DNA of 25,424 nucleotides from an uncultured Bacilli bacterium (GTDB lineage: Bacteria > Bacillota_I > Bacilli_A > RF39 > UBA660): contig CAKOYE010000011.1 in the NCBI GenBank assembly GCA_934130485.1, forward strand, positions 1 to 25,424, written 5' to 3'. The position numbers and the translations under genes were made by a program. Position 1 is the first letter of the stretch. Each line of letters begins with the position of its first letter. The notes under the pieces were generated by a model, which made no database searches, was not told the origin of the DNA, and saw only the letters and a list, made by a program, of their open reading frames with translations. Positions 17,005 through 25,424 of this stretch are shown in pieces.

Positions 17005-17058
17005 GGGATTTTCCATATGCGAATTTGTGCGAGAGTACAAATTCAGTATTGGATAGAC
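17005..17058. repeat. Decayed copy of the oriT-like inverted-repeat region
   Basis: A GGGATTTTCCATAT stretch is followed by GAATTTGT (17021-17028) pairing with ACAAATTC (17037-17044), then CAGTATTGGATAGACA. This is in the same order and orientation as GGGAATTCCCATAT, GAATTTGT...ACAAATTC and CAGTGCTTGCCAGACA at 22965-23018. The palindrome in this copy is imperfect. Confidence 0.7.
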
Positions 17059-17089
17059 ATCGATTTTATTGCTAAATTTAAAAATATTC

Positions 17090-17132
17090 AAAAAGAGGAT
17101 TAAATTATTTTTATAATTTTTTAATCTTTTTT
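17090..17132 (+). terminator. Probable terminator after the MATE-like gene
   Basis: AAAAAGAGGATTAAATTAT pairs with ATAATTTTTTAATCTTTTTT across a T4 loop, with a 3-nt bulge. Its T-rich right arm is the start of the 148-nt element repeated at 18820. Confidence 0.5.
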
Positions 17133-17254
17133 AGTATTATTTGTATAAAATAAAAACTTACAAACAATTAAGTTCGTAAGTTGATTTCAAATGGAACCTT
17201 AACTATACACGTATGCAAAATTAAGACTATAAAATTTAATTAAATTTCTCTGAT
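17107..17254 (+). repeat. Structured 148-nt element, copy 1 (candidate cis-acting or small RNA)
   Basis: It matches 18820-18967 without gaps, with 16 differences by my hand count (about 89% identity). Elements are: a T-rich start, TATAAAATAAAAAC (-10-like), a 7-bp hairpin AACTTAC/GTAAGTT (17155-17182), and CTTAA...TTAAG enclosing ATAC-AC-GTAT (17198-17225). A hairpin at 17232-17247 follows (AAATTT/AAATTT). In that hairpin the pair A233-T246 is G-C in copy 2, a compensatory change. The region lies upstream of the nucleotidase/hydrolase gene. No known riboswitch class was recognised. Confidence 0.7.
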
Positions 17255-17293
17255 AAATCAATCACATCATTTTGTTAGATATTCCCAAGGTAG

Positions 17294-17324
17294 TATGGAA
17301 AAAAAATTTAATATATTATATAAT
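17294..17324 (+). promoter_or_regulatory. Promoter-like element of the nucleotidase/hydrolase gene
   Basis: TATGGAAA at 17294 and TATAAT at 17319-17324, with the same 25-nt offset as at 14974/14999 and 19009/19034. An ATTCC at 17281 upstream may pair with GGAAA. It lies 40 bp after the structured repeat and 42 bp before the start at 17367. Confidence 0.45.
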
Positions 17325-17366
17325 TTTTATAGATCAAAAACTTTATCTTATATTGGAGGTTGTTAT

Positions 17367-18782
17367 ATGAGAATTGGAATAGATATTGATAATGTTATAG
17401 CAGATCTAGATAAAACATTCTTAGAAGAATTTGAAAAAGAAGATAAAAACAAAAGAAATAAAGGAATTATAAATAAAAATGCTAAACACATTACTGAGGG
17501 AATGTTTGATTGGAGTTCAGAAGAAATAGAAGAGTTTATTTGTAATAATATGGATAGAATGGCTGAAAAATTCGATTTAATAGAAGGAGCTAAGGAATAT
17601 ATTAATAAACTATATGAAAAAAACGAAATATTTTTAATAACACATAGATCAAATCATTTTTTTAAAAATCATGAATTAGTAACTACAAATTGGTTAAACG
17701 AAAAAGGTATAAAATATGATAAATTAGTATTTACAAAAAGTAAAGATAAAAGTCCTGAGTGTATTGAAAATGGGATTGATATTATGTTTGATGATGAAGC
17801 AGATAAATGTAAATATGTATTAAACGCAGGAATAGAATGTTTTTTAGTGAAAACAAGATATAATGAAAATTATAGTCTAAATGTTCCAATAATAAATGGA
17901 TGGGAAGAAATATATAGTTTAATATGTAAAAAATATAAATATAATGTAATTTTAGATACAGATACTTATAATGAAGCAGATGATCAATTTGCATTATCCT
18001 ATTTATTAAAAAGTAAAGATTTATTCAATATTAATGCTATAACAATAGCACCTTTTAAACATGAAAAATGGCAAGGAACTGTTTCTGATTCTATAGATGC
18101 AAGTTACAATGAAGCTTGTAAAGTATTTGATTTATTAGGTTTAAAAGATAAATCAATTATATATAAAGGTTCTCGCAATTATTTAAAAAATGGATATAAC
18201 GAAAAAAATCCAGCAATTAATAAAATAATTGAAATTGCTAATAAAAATAAAAAGACACATATATTAGCAATTGGTTGTTTAACAAATATTGCACTAGCAT
18301 TAAAAACTAATCCAAAAATAAAAGATAAAATAGAAATTATATGGTTAGGAAGCAACTTTTTATTTGGTACTAATAAAGATTTCAATTTTGAGCAAGACGT
18401 AGAAGCTGTTAAAGTAGTTTTTGAATCAAAAGTAAAACTTACTGTTATGCCTTGTTCTCCTATAACGTCGAATCTAATGACATCAGTATATGAATTAGAA
18501 AGTGAACTAAAAGGCAAAAATAAATTATGTGATTATTTATGTTATAGATTTTACAATAGAGCCTACGGTCCTACTAAAAGATGGCCACTATGGGATATTA
18601 GTGTAATAGCATATATGATAAATAAAAATTGGTTTAATACAATGGATGTTAGCTGCCCTATTATAAATGATGATAATACCTTTAAATTAACTGAAAATAG
18701 ACACAATATTAAATTTGTTAATTATTTAAATGCAAATGAAATATTTAAGGATTTATTTAATAAGTTAACAGATAATAATTAA
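17367..18782 (+). CDS. Fusion of HAD-type 5'(3')-nucleotidase and nucleoside hydrolase
   Basis: Two enzymes in one 471-aa chain. Residues 1 to about 185 are HAD-superfamily, like 5' nucleotidase NT5C types. They show nucleophile motif DIDNVIAD (D6, D8), motif II in LITHRSN and the acidic motif IV FDDEADK. Residues about 190-471 are an inosine-uridine-type nucleoside hydrolase, with the calcium/ribose-binding DTDTYNEADDQFAL (canonical DTDxxxDD) and ILAIGCLTNIALAL. The first domain would remove phosphate from a nucleotide, and the second would cut the base from the sugar. These are consecutive salvage or detoxification steps. The ATG at 17367 follows TTGGAGG; an ATG at 17295 in frame has no such site and overlaps the promoter. 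The unit ends in a strong terminator. The substrate base is unknown. Confidence 0.85.
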   Translation: MRIGIDIDNVIADLDKTFLEEFEKEDKNKRNKGIINKNAKHITEGMFDWSSEEIEEFICNNMDRMAEKFDLIEGAKEYINKLYEKNEIFLITHRSNHFFKNHELVTTNWLNEKGIKYDKLVFTKSKDKSPECIENGIDIMFDDEADKCKYVLNAGIECFLVKTRYNENYSLNVPIINGWEEIYSLICKKYKYNVILDTDTYNEADDQFALSYLLKSKDLFNINAITIAPFKHEKWQGTVSDSIDASYNEACKVFDLLGLKDKSIIYKGSRNYLKNGYNEKNPAINKIIEIANKNKKTHILAIGCLTNIALALKTNPKIKDKIEIIWLGSNFLFGTNKDFNFEQDVEAVKVVFESKVKLTVMPCSPITSNLMTSVYELESELKGKNKLCDYLCYRFYNRAYGPTKRWPLWDISVIAYMINKNWFNTMDVSCPIINDDNTFKLTENRHNIKFVNYLNANEIFKDLFNKLTDNN

Positions 18783-18825
18783 ATGATAAAGACATCGTTT
18801 AGGTGACATTGTCTTTGTCATTTTT
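18781..18825 (+). terminator. Strong intrinsic terminator of the nucleotidase/hydrolase gene
   Basis: A 14-bp stem (AAATGATAAAGACA with TGTCTTTGTCATTT, one G-T pair) around a 15-nt loop, followed by a T-rich tract. The TTTTT tail is the start of repeat copy 2. Confidence 0.85.
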
Positions 18826-18967
18826 ATAATTTTTTAATCTTTTTTGATATTATTTATATAAAATAAAAACTCATGAACTTTTAAGTCCGTAAGTTGATTT
18901 CAAATGGAGCCTTAACTATACACGTATGCGAAATTAAGTCTATAAGATTTGATTAAATCTCTCCGAT
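18820..18967 (+). repeat. Structured 148-nt element, copy 2 (candidate cis-acting or small RNA)
   Basis: Second copy of 17107-17254, upstream of the ABC exporter operon. CTTAACTATACACGTATGC is unchanged, and the hairpin at 18945-18960 is AGATTT-GATT-AAATCT. An enclosing pairing ATGGAG (18904-18909) with CTC-C-GAT (18961-18967) is stronger here than in copy 1. The first hairpin is weaker here (one C-A mismatch). The rest of the 18783-19086 gap is a terminator on the left and an AT-rich spacer plus promoter on the right. Confidence 0.7.
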
Positions 18968-19008
18968 GAAATTATTATATATAATATTTATATATATTTC
19001 AATAGTAC

Positions 19009-19039
19009 TATGGTAATTTTTGTCGTTTTATTGTATAAT
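19009..19039 (+). promoter_or_regulatory. Promoter-like element of the ABC exporter operon
   Basis: TATGGTAATTTTTGTCG leads to TTTTATTGTATAAT (-10 at 19034-19039), nearly the sequence found before the C26 hydrolase. It lies 42 bp after the structured repeat. Confidence 0.5.
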
Positions 19040-19086
19040 TTTATTAGAATTAATCAAATGAAATTATAGTTTTAAAGGTAGGAATA

Positions 19087-20847
19087 ATGAAAAAAGTATT
19101 TAAAGTAACAATGAGGCAAACTAAAAAATATATTTTAGGTATATTAATATGTAGTCTGCTATCGTCGTTTTTAACAATTTATTTAACAAAATTTATTTCG
19201 TTTGTAATTGATGGTGTGATAATGCAAAAGAGTGAGTTACCAAAGTACATTACAAACTTTTTTTATGATGATACTATATATTCTAAATTGATAATATTAA
19301 CTATATTTATGTTAATAATTATTTTTACAATTTCAATATCTAATTATATTAAAAATATGTTTAACACAAAATTTAAATTGAAAATGAATAAAAATTTAAA
19401 AGAAGAAATATTAGATCATACAACCTATTTAGAATATAGTGAGTATATATCATACGGTAAGAATCAAATACTCCAAAGAGTAAGTTCAGATGCTGATAAT
19501 TTTGTTAATTTTATTACTAGCAAATATAATTTGGTAGTAGATTCCATTTTTATTTTTACTTTTTCAATGATAGAAATACTAAATTTAAATCTAATAGTAA
19601 ATATTACAATTGCTGTCATATTATTTATAATAATAATTATGTCTATAATATATTTCAAATTAACTAAGAAAATTGTTAGAAGAAATGTTGATTTGCATGA
19701 AAATTTAATACAAAAAACTATGAATGCGATTTATCAACCTAAAATGATAAAAATATTTAATAGGCAAGAAAAAGAAATTGTTGATTTTAATAATGTTAGT
19801 GATGAATACAGAAAAAATGATAAGAAGTTGATAGATTATCTTATCTATTATGAATTAATTGGTACAGGTATAAGAAAATTTAAAGATCCAGTAATATTTT
19901 TGATAGGTGGATTACTTATAATTAACGATAAATTAAATATTGGACAATTAATGGTATTAATGACATATTCAAGTAATCTTTTAGAATATGCTGTTCAACT
20001 TATTTATGCAGTCGAAGGGATAAATAATTTTTTGATTCCTGCTAAAAGAATAGATGATTTTTTATCATTAAGAAAAGAAAATGGTAAAATATCTGATAGA
20101 AGTTTAAAAGATATTAGTATTGAATTCAAAAATGTTACTATACAATTAAATAATACTATAATTTTGTATAATGTTTCTTTTAAAATTGAAAAAGGACAAA
20201 CAGTATATTTAGTTGGAGATAATGGTAGTGGAAAAAGTTTAATAGTTAGAACATTACTTGGATTTATACCTTACGAAGGTCAGATATTGTTAGGAAATAA
20301 TGATATTAAGAATATTGATAATAAAATATTAAGAAACAATTTAGGTGTTATATTTCAAGAACCATTTATATTTTCTGATACTGTTAGAAATAACATAGAT
20401 ATTTTTAATAATTTTAAACAAATTGAAAAAATTAGAAGTATAACAAATATTTGTGAAATAGATGATGAAATAATTCAATTTCCAAATGGATATAACGAAA
20501 TAATTGGAGAAAGAGGAATAACGTTAAGTGGTGGACAAAGACAAAGAATATCAATTGCAAGAGTTCTATTACAAAATAAAAGTATAATGATTTTTGATGA
20601 TGTATTAAGCAAAGTTGATAATAAAACAAAAACTAAAATCATCAATAACTTAAATAAATTTAATAGTGATATGATAAAGATATATATAACTCAAGATTTA
20701 GCAAACATTCCAAATAAAGCAACGGTATTTTTTATAGATAATAAAAAAATTATTTGTGATAACCAAGAAAATTTAAAAAAACAAAATAAAAATTATAGTA
20801 AACTAATTGATATATGCAACAATATAGTAGGAGAATTGTATGAATAG
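19087..20847 (+). CDS. ABC exporter subunit A (TMD-NBD half-transporter, degenerate ATPase site)
   Basis: A 586-aa half-transporter with an N-terminal membrane domain of about six helices (residues 1 to about 310) and an ATPase domain (about 340-560). It has Walker A GDNGSGKS and Q-loop FQEPF. The signature is the perfect LSGGQRQR. The Walker B region reads IMIFDDVLSKVD, so the catalytic Glu is Asp, and the switch His is Gln (YITQDLANI). This is the pattern of the degenerate-site subunit in heterodimeric exporters such as BmrCD or TM287/288. AGGTAGGA precedes the ATG. The gene overlaps its partner by 8 nt. Likely an exporter of drugs, peptides or lipids; the cargo is unknown. Confidence 0.92.
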   Translation: MKKVFKVTMRQTKKYILGILICSLLSSFLTIYLTKFISFVIDGVIMQKSELPKYITNFFYDDTIYSKLIILTIFMLIIIFTISISNYIKNMFNTKFKLKMNKNLKEEILDHTTYLEYSEYISYGKNQILQRVSSDADNFVNFITSKYNLVVDSIFIFTFSMIEILNLNLIVNITIAVILFIIIIMSIIYFKLTKKIVRRNVDLHENLIQKTMNAIYQPKMIKIFNRQEKEIVDFNNVSDEYRKNDKKLIDYLIYYELIGTGIRKFKDPVIFLIGGLLIINDKLNIGQLMVLMTYSSNLLEYAVQLIYAVEGINNFLIPAKRIDDFLSLRKENGKISDRSLKDISIEFKNVTIQLNNTIILYNVSFKIEKGQTVYLVGDNGSGKSLIVRTLLGFIPYEGQILLGNNDIKNIDNKILRNNLGVIFQEPFIFSDTVRNNIDIFNNFKQIEKIRSITNICEIDDEIIQFPNGYNEIIGERGITLSGGQRQRISIARVLLQNKSIMIFDDVLSKVDNKTKTKIINNLNKFNSDMIKIYITQDLANIPNKATVFFIDNKKIICDNQENLKKQNKNYSKLIDICNNIVGELYE

Positions 20848-22543
20848 ATTTAAAGAAATGTTTAAATATGGTAACTTTCGAAAAAGAATTGTTATAACGT
20901 TTATAGAGTATATGATAACATCAATTATTTGGATAATAATTGATCAATATATGACTTATTCTTTATTTGATGATGCAATTGCAAAAGAAAATATAAAATT
21001 AGTAATATTTTTATCGATATTAATGATTGTAAAAATAATAACTAATATTGCTGAAGGAATCTTAAACTGTTTTCTTAGACATCATTTACAGAAAGATTTT
21101 TCTCATTATGCAAGAAATGATATTTATAAGAAAATTATAAATTCTAAAGTAGAATTTTTTGATAAAAGTAATACTGGAGAATTGTTTGAATTACTAATGA
21201 ATGATTCTGGTAATTTTTCGACATTCTTTACACAACATGGACTTCAAACTTCTTCTTATTTGGTAAAAACTATTACTTACTTGATTATATTATTATTTGT
21301 AGATTTAAAATTAACAGCAATATTAGCTATCAGTTATGTCATTGCTAATGGTGCTTTAATCGCTTCTAATAAAAAAACATTTTCTATAATAAATGAAATC
21401 AGAAAATTAAATATCTCAATTACAAAATGGATTACTGAACAGGTAAATGGATATGAAATTATAAAATCAATGCAATTTGAAGAAAAGAGATTAGATAAAA
21501 TGAAAGAACTTATAGATACATATAATAATGAATCTAACAAATTAGATAAAATTGTAAGAAAATATATATTTATATACGATTTCTTTTCGTTATTAACTAC
21601 TTTGTTTGTTGTTTGTATAGGTGGATTAGATATATTAAGTGGTGTTATTACTTATGGAGCATTAATGATATTTGTTAATGGTACTTCTACAATAAAACAT
21701 TTTTTAGATGTATTTATAAGAAGCGTAAATTCTCTAAATAGTTCTTATATATCTTTTGTAAAAATATTGAAGTTTAATAATGACTTTTTGCCTGAAAATG
21801 ATTGTGGTAAACTTAGTTTAAAAAAAATAAATAATATTCAAATAGAAAATTTAAATTTTTCATATAATGAAAATAAACAAATATTAAATAATATAAATAT
21901 TGAAGTTAATTCAAATGATAAAATAGCAATAATCGGAAAAACTGGTAGTGGTAAAACAACTCTTGTAAATTTATTATGCAGATTCTACGAATTGAAAGAT
22001 GGTACAATAAAAATAAATGGTCAGGATTATAAAAAATATGAATTATCTGATTTAAGGGAACAAATTGGATATGTAATGCAAGATGTAGTTATATTTGAAG
22101 GAAATGTTTTTGAAAATATAAATTATGCAAATAAAAAAATTAGTGAAGAAGAAATTATTAATATATGCAAAAAATTAAATTTGCATAATAAAATTATAAG
22201 TCTTGAAAAAGGATATAAAACTAACTTAAATAAAAATAAAGATTTACTATCACAAGGTGAAAAACAAATGATTAATTTTGCACGCATATTAGTAGAAAAT
22301 CCAAGTATGATTATTTTAGATGAAGTTACCTCTTCGCTAAGTTATGAGAATGAGGAATTGATAAAAAATGCCATAAATGAAATAATAAAAGGACGAATTT
22401 GTATTATAATTGCTCATAGATTATCAACAATTAAAAGTTGTGATAAAATTTTGCTAATGAAAAATGGTAAAATAATTGAAGAAGGAAATCATACCGAATT
22501 GATTGAACGTAAAGGCGAATATTATGAATTAATTCATTCGTAA
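20840..22543 (+). CDS. ABC exporter subunit B (TMD-NBD half-transporter, canonical catalytic Glu)
   Basis: A 567-aa partner of the previous protein, with a membrane domain followed by an ATPase domain. It has Walker A GKTGSGKT, Q-loop VMQDVVIF and Walker B IILDEVTSSLS with Glu intact. The switch His is intact in IIIAHRLSTI. The signature is altered to LSQGEKQ instead of LSGGQ. Combined with subunit A this gives one consensus site (A's LSGGQ with B's Walker motifs) and one degenerate site, as expected for a heterodimer. The start ATG overlaps the end of subunit A (ATGAATAG), and GGAGAATT serves as ribosome site. The unit ends at the terminator at 22552. Confidence 0.93.
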   Translation: MNRFKEMFKYGNFRKRIVITFIEYMITSIIWIIIDQYMTYSLFDDAIAKENIKLVIFLSILMIVKIITNIAEGILNCFLRHHLQKDFSHYARNDIYKKIINSKVEFFDKSNTGELFELLMNDSGNFSTFFTQHGLQTSSYLVKTITYLIILLFVDLKLTAILAISYVIANGALIASNKKTFSIINEIRKLNISITKWITEQVNGYEIIKSMQFEEKRLDKMKELIDTYNNESNKLDKIVRKYIFIYDFFSLLTTLFVVCIGGLDILSGVITYGALMIFVNGTSTIKHFLDVFIRSVNSLNSSYISFVKILKFNNDFLPENDCGKLSLKKINNIQIENLNFSYNENKQILNNINIEVNSNDKIAIIGKTGSGKTTLVNLLCRFYELKDGTIKINGQDYKKYELSDLREQIGYVMQDVVIFEGNVFENINYANKKISEEEIINICKKLNLHNKIISLEKGYKTNLNKNKDLLSQGEKQMINFARILVENPSMIILDEVTSSLSYENEELIKNAINEIIKGRICIIIAHRLSTIKSCDKILLMKNGKIIEEGNHTELIERKGEYYELIHS

Positions 22544-22551
22544 AAGTAAAG

Positions 22552-22578
22552 AGACAATGCTTAGTTGGCATTGTCTTT
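22552..22578. terminator. Terminator shared by the ABC operon and the MobC-like gene
   Basis: AGACAATGC and GCATTGTCT form a 9-bp stem around a 7-nt loop. The T-runs are modest on both strands. It overlaps the MobC-like stop at 22561. Confidence 0.6.
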
Positions 22579-22929
22579 ATCTATATTAGGTATATATTTT
22601 TTAAGTGTAGTATTTTGTAATTTTAAATATTCAATTTTAATTCCAATTGCTCGTTCATCTTCAAAATATCCAAGATGATGAAATTTGTTTTTTACTTTGA
22701 TTAAGCATTCAATATTTTCTTCTAGTACTTTAGCAATATTTTCTATAATATATTCATCTTTTTTAGGTTTTTGTTCTTCTTTGACTTCCGGAATTTTAAT
22801 CTCATATCCTATAATTAAATTTCTAATATATTCAGACTGAGATAAGTTTAATTTTGAAGAATCTCTTTTTAAAATAAATTTTTCATCATCACTTAAAAAT
22901 ACATTAACTTTATTATTTCTTATTCTCAT
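22561..22929 (-). CDS. MobC-like ribbon-helix-helix mobilization protein
   Basis: The 122-aa protein opens with RIRNNKVNVFLSDDEKFILKR and then SKLNLSQSEYIRNLIIGY. This is the ribbon-helix-helix pattern of plasmid relaxosome proteins (MobC type), in which a beta strand and 'S.S.YiR' helices bind the oriT region. The rest is a helical, lysine/glutamate-rich tail. AAAGGAGAT precedes the ATG. It follows TnpV on the same strand, with an oriT-like set of inverted repeats directly upstream. No relaxase gene is in this window, so mobilization would need one from outside or from DNA removed by the cargo insertion. Family assignment is good; function inferred. Confidence 0.75.
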   Translation of the reverse strand: MRIRNNKVNVFLSDDEKFILKRDSSKLNLSQSEYIRNLIIGYEIKIPEVKEEQKPKKDEYIIENIAKVLEENIECLIKVKNKFHHLGYFEDERAIGIKIEYLKLQNTTLKKYIPNIDKDNAN

Positions 22930-22961
22930 AATTTGAAATCTCCTTTCTAAAAATTTAAGGG

Positions 22962-23018
22962 TATGGGAATTCCCATATAGAATTTGTATGGGAGTACAAA
23001 TTCAGTGCTTGCCAGACA
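22962..23018. other. oriT-like region: two nested inverted repeats upstream of the MobC-like gene
   Basis: TATGGGAATTCCCATA (22962-22977) is a perfect 16-bp palindrome. Next, GAATTTGTA (22980-22988) pairs with TACAAATTC (22995-23003) around TGGGAG, then CAGTGCTTGCCAGACA. Transfer origins commonly carry such repeats next to the mob genes. A decayed copy is at 17005-17058. The nick site cannot be assigned from sequence alone. Confidence 0.55.
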
Positions 23019-23047
23019 AAATATGTGAGTACGTACTCACATATTTT
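23018..23047. repeat. 30-bp perfect palindrome at the end of tnpV
   Basis: Bases 23018-23032 are the exact reverse complement of 23033-23047; the core is GTGAGTACGTACTCAC. It overlaps the TnpV stop codon. The T-runs are only four long, so it could be a weak terminator or a binding site for a dimeric protein. Confidence 0.8.
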
Positions 23048-23399
23048 CTGTATAGATTAATTCTTTTAATAATATTTCTTCTGCTGTATTTTTATAATTA
23101 TTCATCAATTTTATCCATTCAATTTGATTTGTTTCTTTGCTTTTTTCAGATAGTTTTTTATCATATTTTCTATAACTTTCCATCAAGTGATTTAATAAAT
23201 TTTCTGCGTTTTTACTTACTGATATAAGATGATTAGTAAGTTCATCTTTCATTAAAAGTGTAGTGTAAAGTACTTTTTTATGTTGTTTTAAATAATCTAA
23301 TCTTAACATTCCATACTTATTAATTGTCCCTTTTTTATTATCATTTAAAGTTAGATTTGGTAATTCATAATCACCAGTTTTTATATATTTTAATTTCAT
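23037..23399 (-). CDS. tnpV: TnpV-like transposon-encoded protein
   Basis: This 120-aa protein matches the TnpV family found next to large serine recombinases in Tn4451-type elements. It has an opening LKYIKTGDYELPNLTL, then KYGMLRLDYLKQHKKVLYTTLL, and near the end IEWIKLMNNYKNTAEEILLKELIY. The last stretch matches the family's 'eWv..mNn.r..AeEivl.ELiy'. Its biochemical role is not established. It starts 2 bp after the recombinase stop and has only a weak ribosome site, so it is probably translated by coupling. Confidence 0.85.
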   Translation of the reverse strand: MKLKYIKTGDYELPNLTLNDNKKGTINKYGMLRLDYLKQHKKVLYTTLLMKDELTNHLISVSKNAENLLNHLMESYRKYDKKLSEKSKETNQIEWIKLMNNYKNTAEEILLKELIYTENM

Positions 23400-23401
23400 T
23401 T

Positions 23402-25324
<1,923 letters not shown>

Positions 25325-25372
25325 CACGACAAAATAAACCAATATTATGGGAGTATATAAACTCTCAATTAA

Positions 25373-25424
25373 TTAATGCCTTGCTATGTATTCTGATAAA
25401 TCAGCAATAGGGATTTTCTTCTTT
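25373..25424 (-). CDS. 3' end of a probable excisionase-like gene (cut by the window edge)
   Basis: Reading in from the right edge, one frame gives KKKIPIADLSEYIARH followed by TAA at 25375-25373. This looks like the end of a Xis/MerR-fold DNA-binding protein ('...r.pk.dl.eyi...'), a kind of gene often next to integrases. Only 16 codons are visible, so the call is tentative. The gap 25304-25372 shows an AT-rich promoter-like stretch for the recombinase. Confidence 0.4.
   Translation of the reverse strand, partial: KKKIPIADLSEYIARH

Noticed and set aside
17191..17202. Tiny leader ORF ATG-GAA-CCT-TAA, also present as ATG-GAG-CCT-TAA in copy 2 (18904-18915), as a possible attenuation peptide.
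   Set aside because: No ribosome-binding site precedes it in either copy, and the ATGGA bases are better explained as one arm of a pairing with the CTCCGAT end. Three codons are too few to argue for conservation.
17107..17254. T-box, purine, guanidine or other known riboswitch class for the repeated element.
   Set aside because: None of the conserved cores of those classes is present; the T-box consensus occurs only at 2987-3000.

Overview
This is a very AT-rich window that uses the standard bacterial code: TGA acts as a stop and Trp is TGG, so it is not the mycoplasma code. A Bacillus-type replication cluster (dnaB-dnaI) lies next to a T-box-regulated threonyl-tRNA synthetase gene. Most Shine-Dalgarno sites are strong. 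Together these suggest a low-GC member of the Bacilli, possibly one of the uncultured, genome-reduced gut lineages. The organism assignment is inference.

Layout. (1) 24-8118, minus strand, looks like host backbone. From its promoter end it holds a CmpB-like membrane protein, dnaB, dnaI, a divergent RNase II/R-like protein, a T-box leader, a small unknown gene coupled to thrS, and an Rpn-family nuclease-like gene. The order dnaB-dnaI-X-thrS resembles Bacillus, with unrelated-looking genes in the middle. (2) 8226-12492 holds two paralogous beta-helix proteins with a degenerate WxL-like C-terminus and, convergent between them, a small DUF11-like protein. All three have convincing starts and none has a signal peptide. 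(3) 12639-14899 holds two unknown small genes followed by a retron: a promoter, a foldable msr-msd RNA at 13731-13898 and a reverse transcriptase with the retron motifs. (4) 14974-22578 is a plus-strand cargo block in three transcription units: a class-I glutamine-amidotransferase-like hydrolase plus a frameshifted MATE-type transporter; a fused 5'-nucleotidase/nucleoside hydrolase; and a heterodimeric ABC exporter. The second and third units are each preceded by a copy of the same 148-nt element, which has a compensatory base change in one stem. All three units have similar promoter-like sequences. (5) 22561-25424, minus strand, is the mobility module: the 3' end of a probable excisionase gene, a large serine recombinase behind a terminator-like attenuator, TnpV, a MobC-like ribbon-helix-helix protein, and an oriT-like set of inverted repeats. 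A decayed copy of that inverted-repeat set sits about 6 kb away at 17005.

How the parts may work together. The right-hand part looks like an integrative/mobilizable element, or layers of several, carrying a defence gene (the retron) and an export/detoxification cassette (enzymes plus exporters). The best candidates for something undescribed are the retron with its two unknown upstream genes and the duplicated structured element in front of the nucleotidase-hydrolase and exporter genes.
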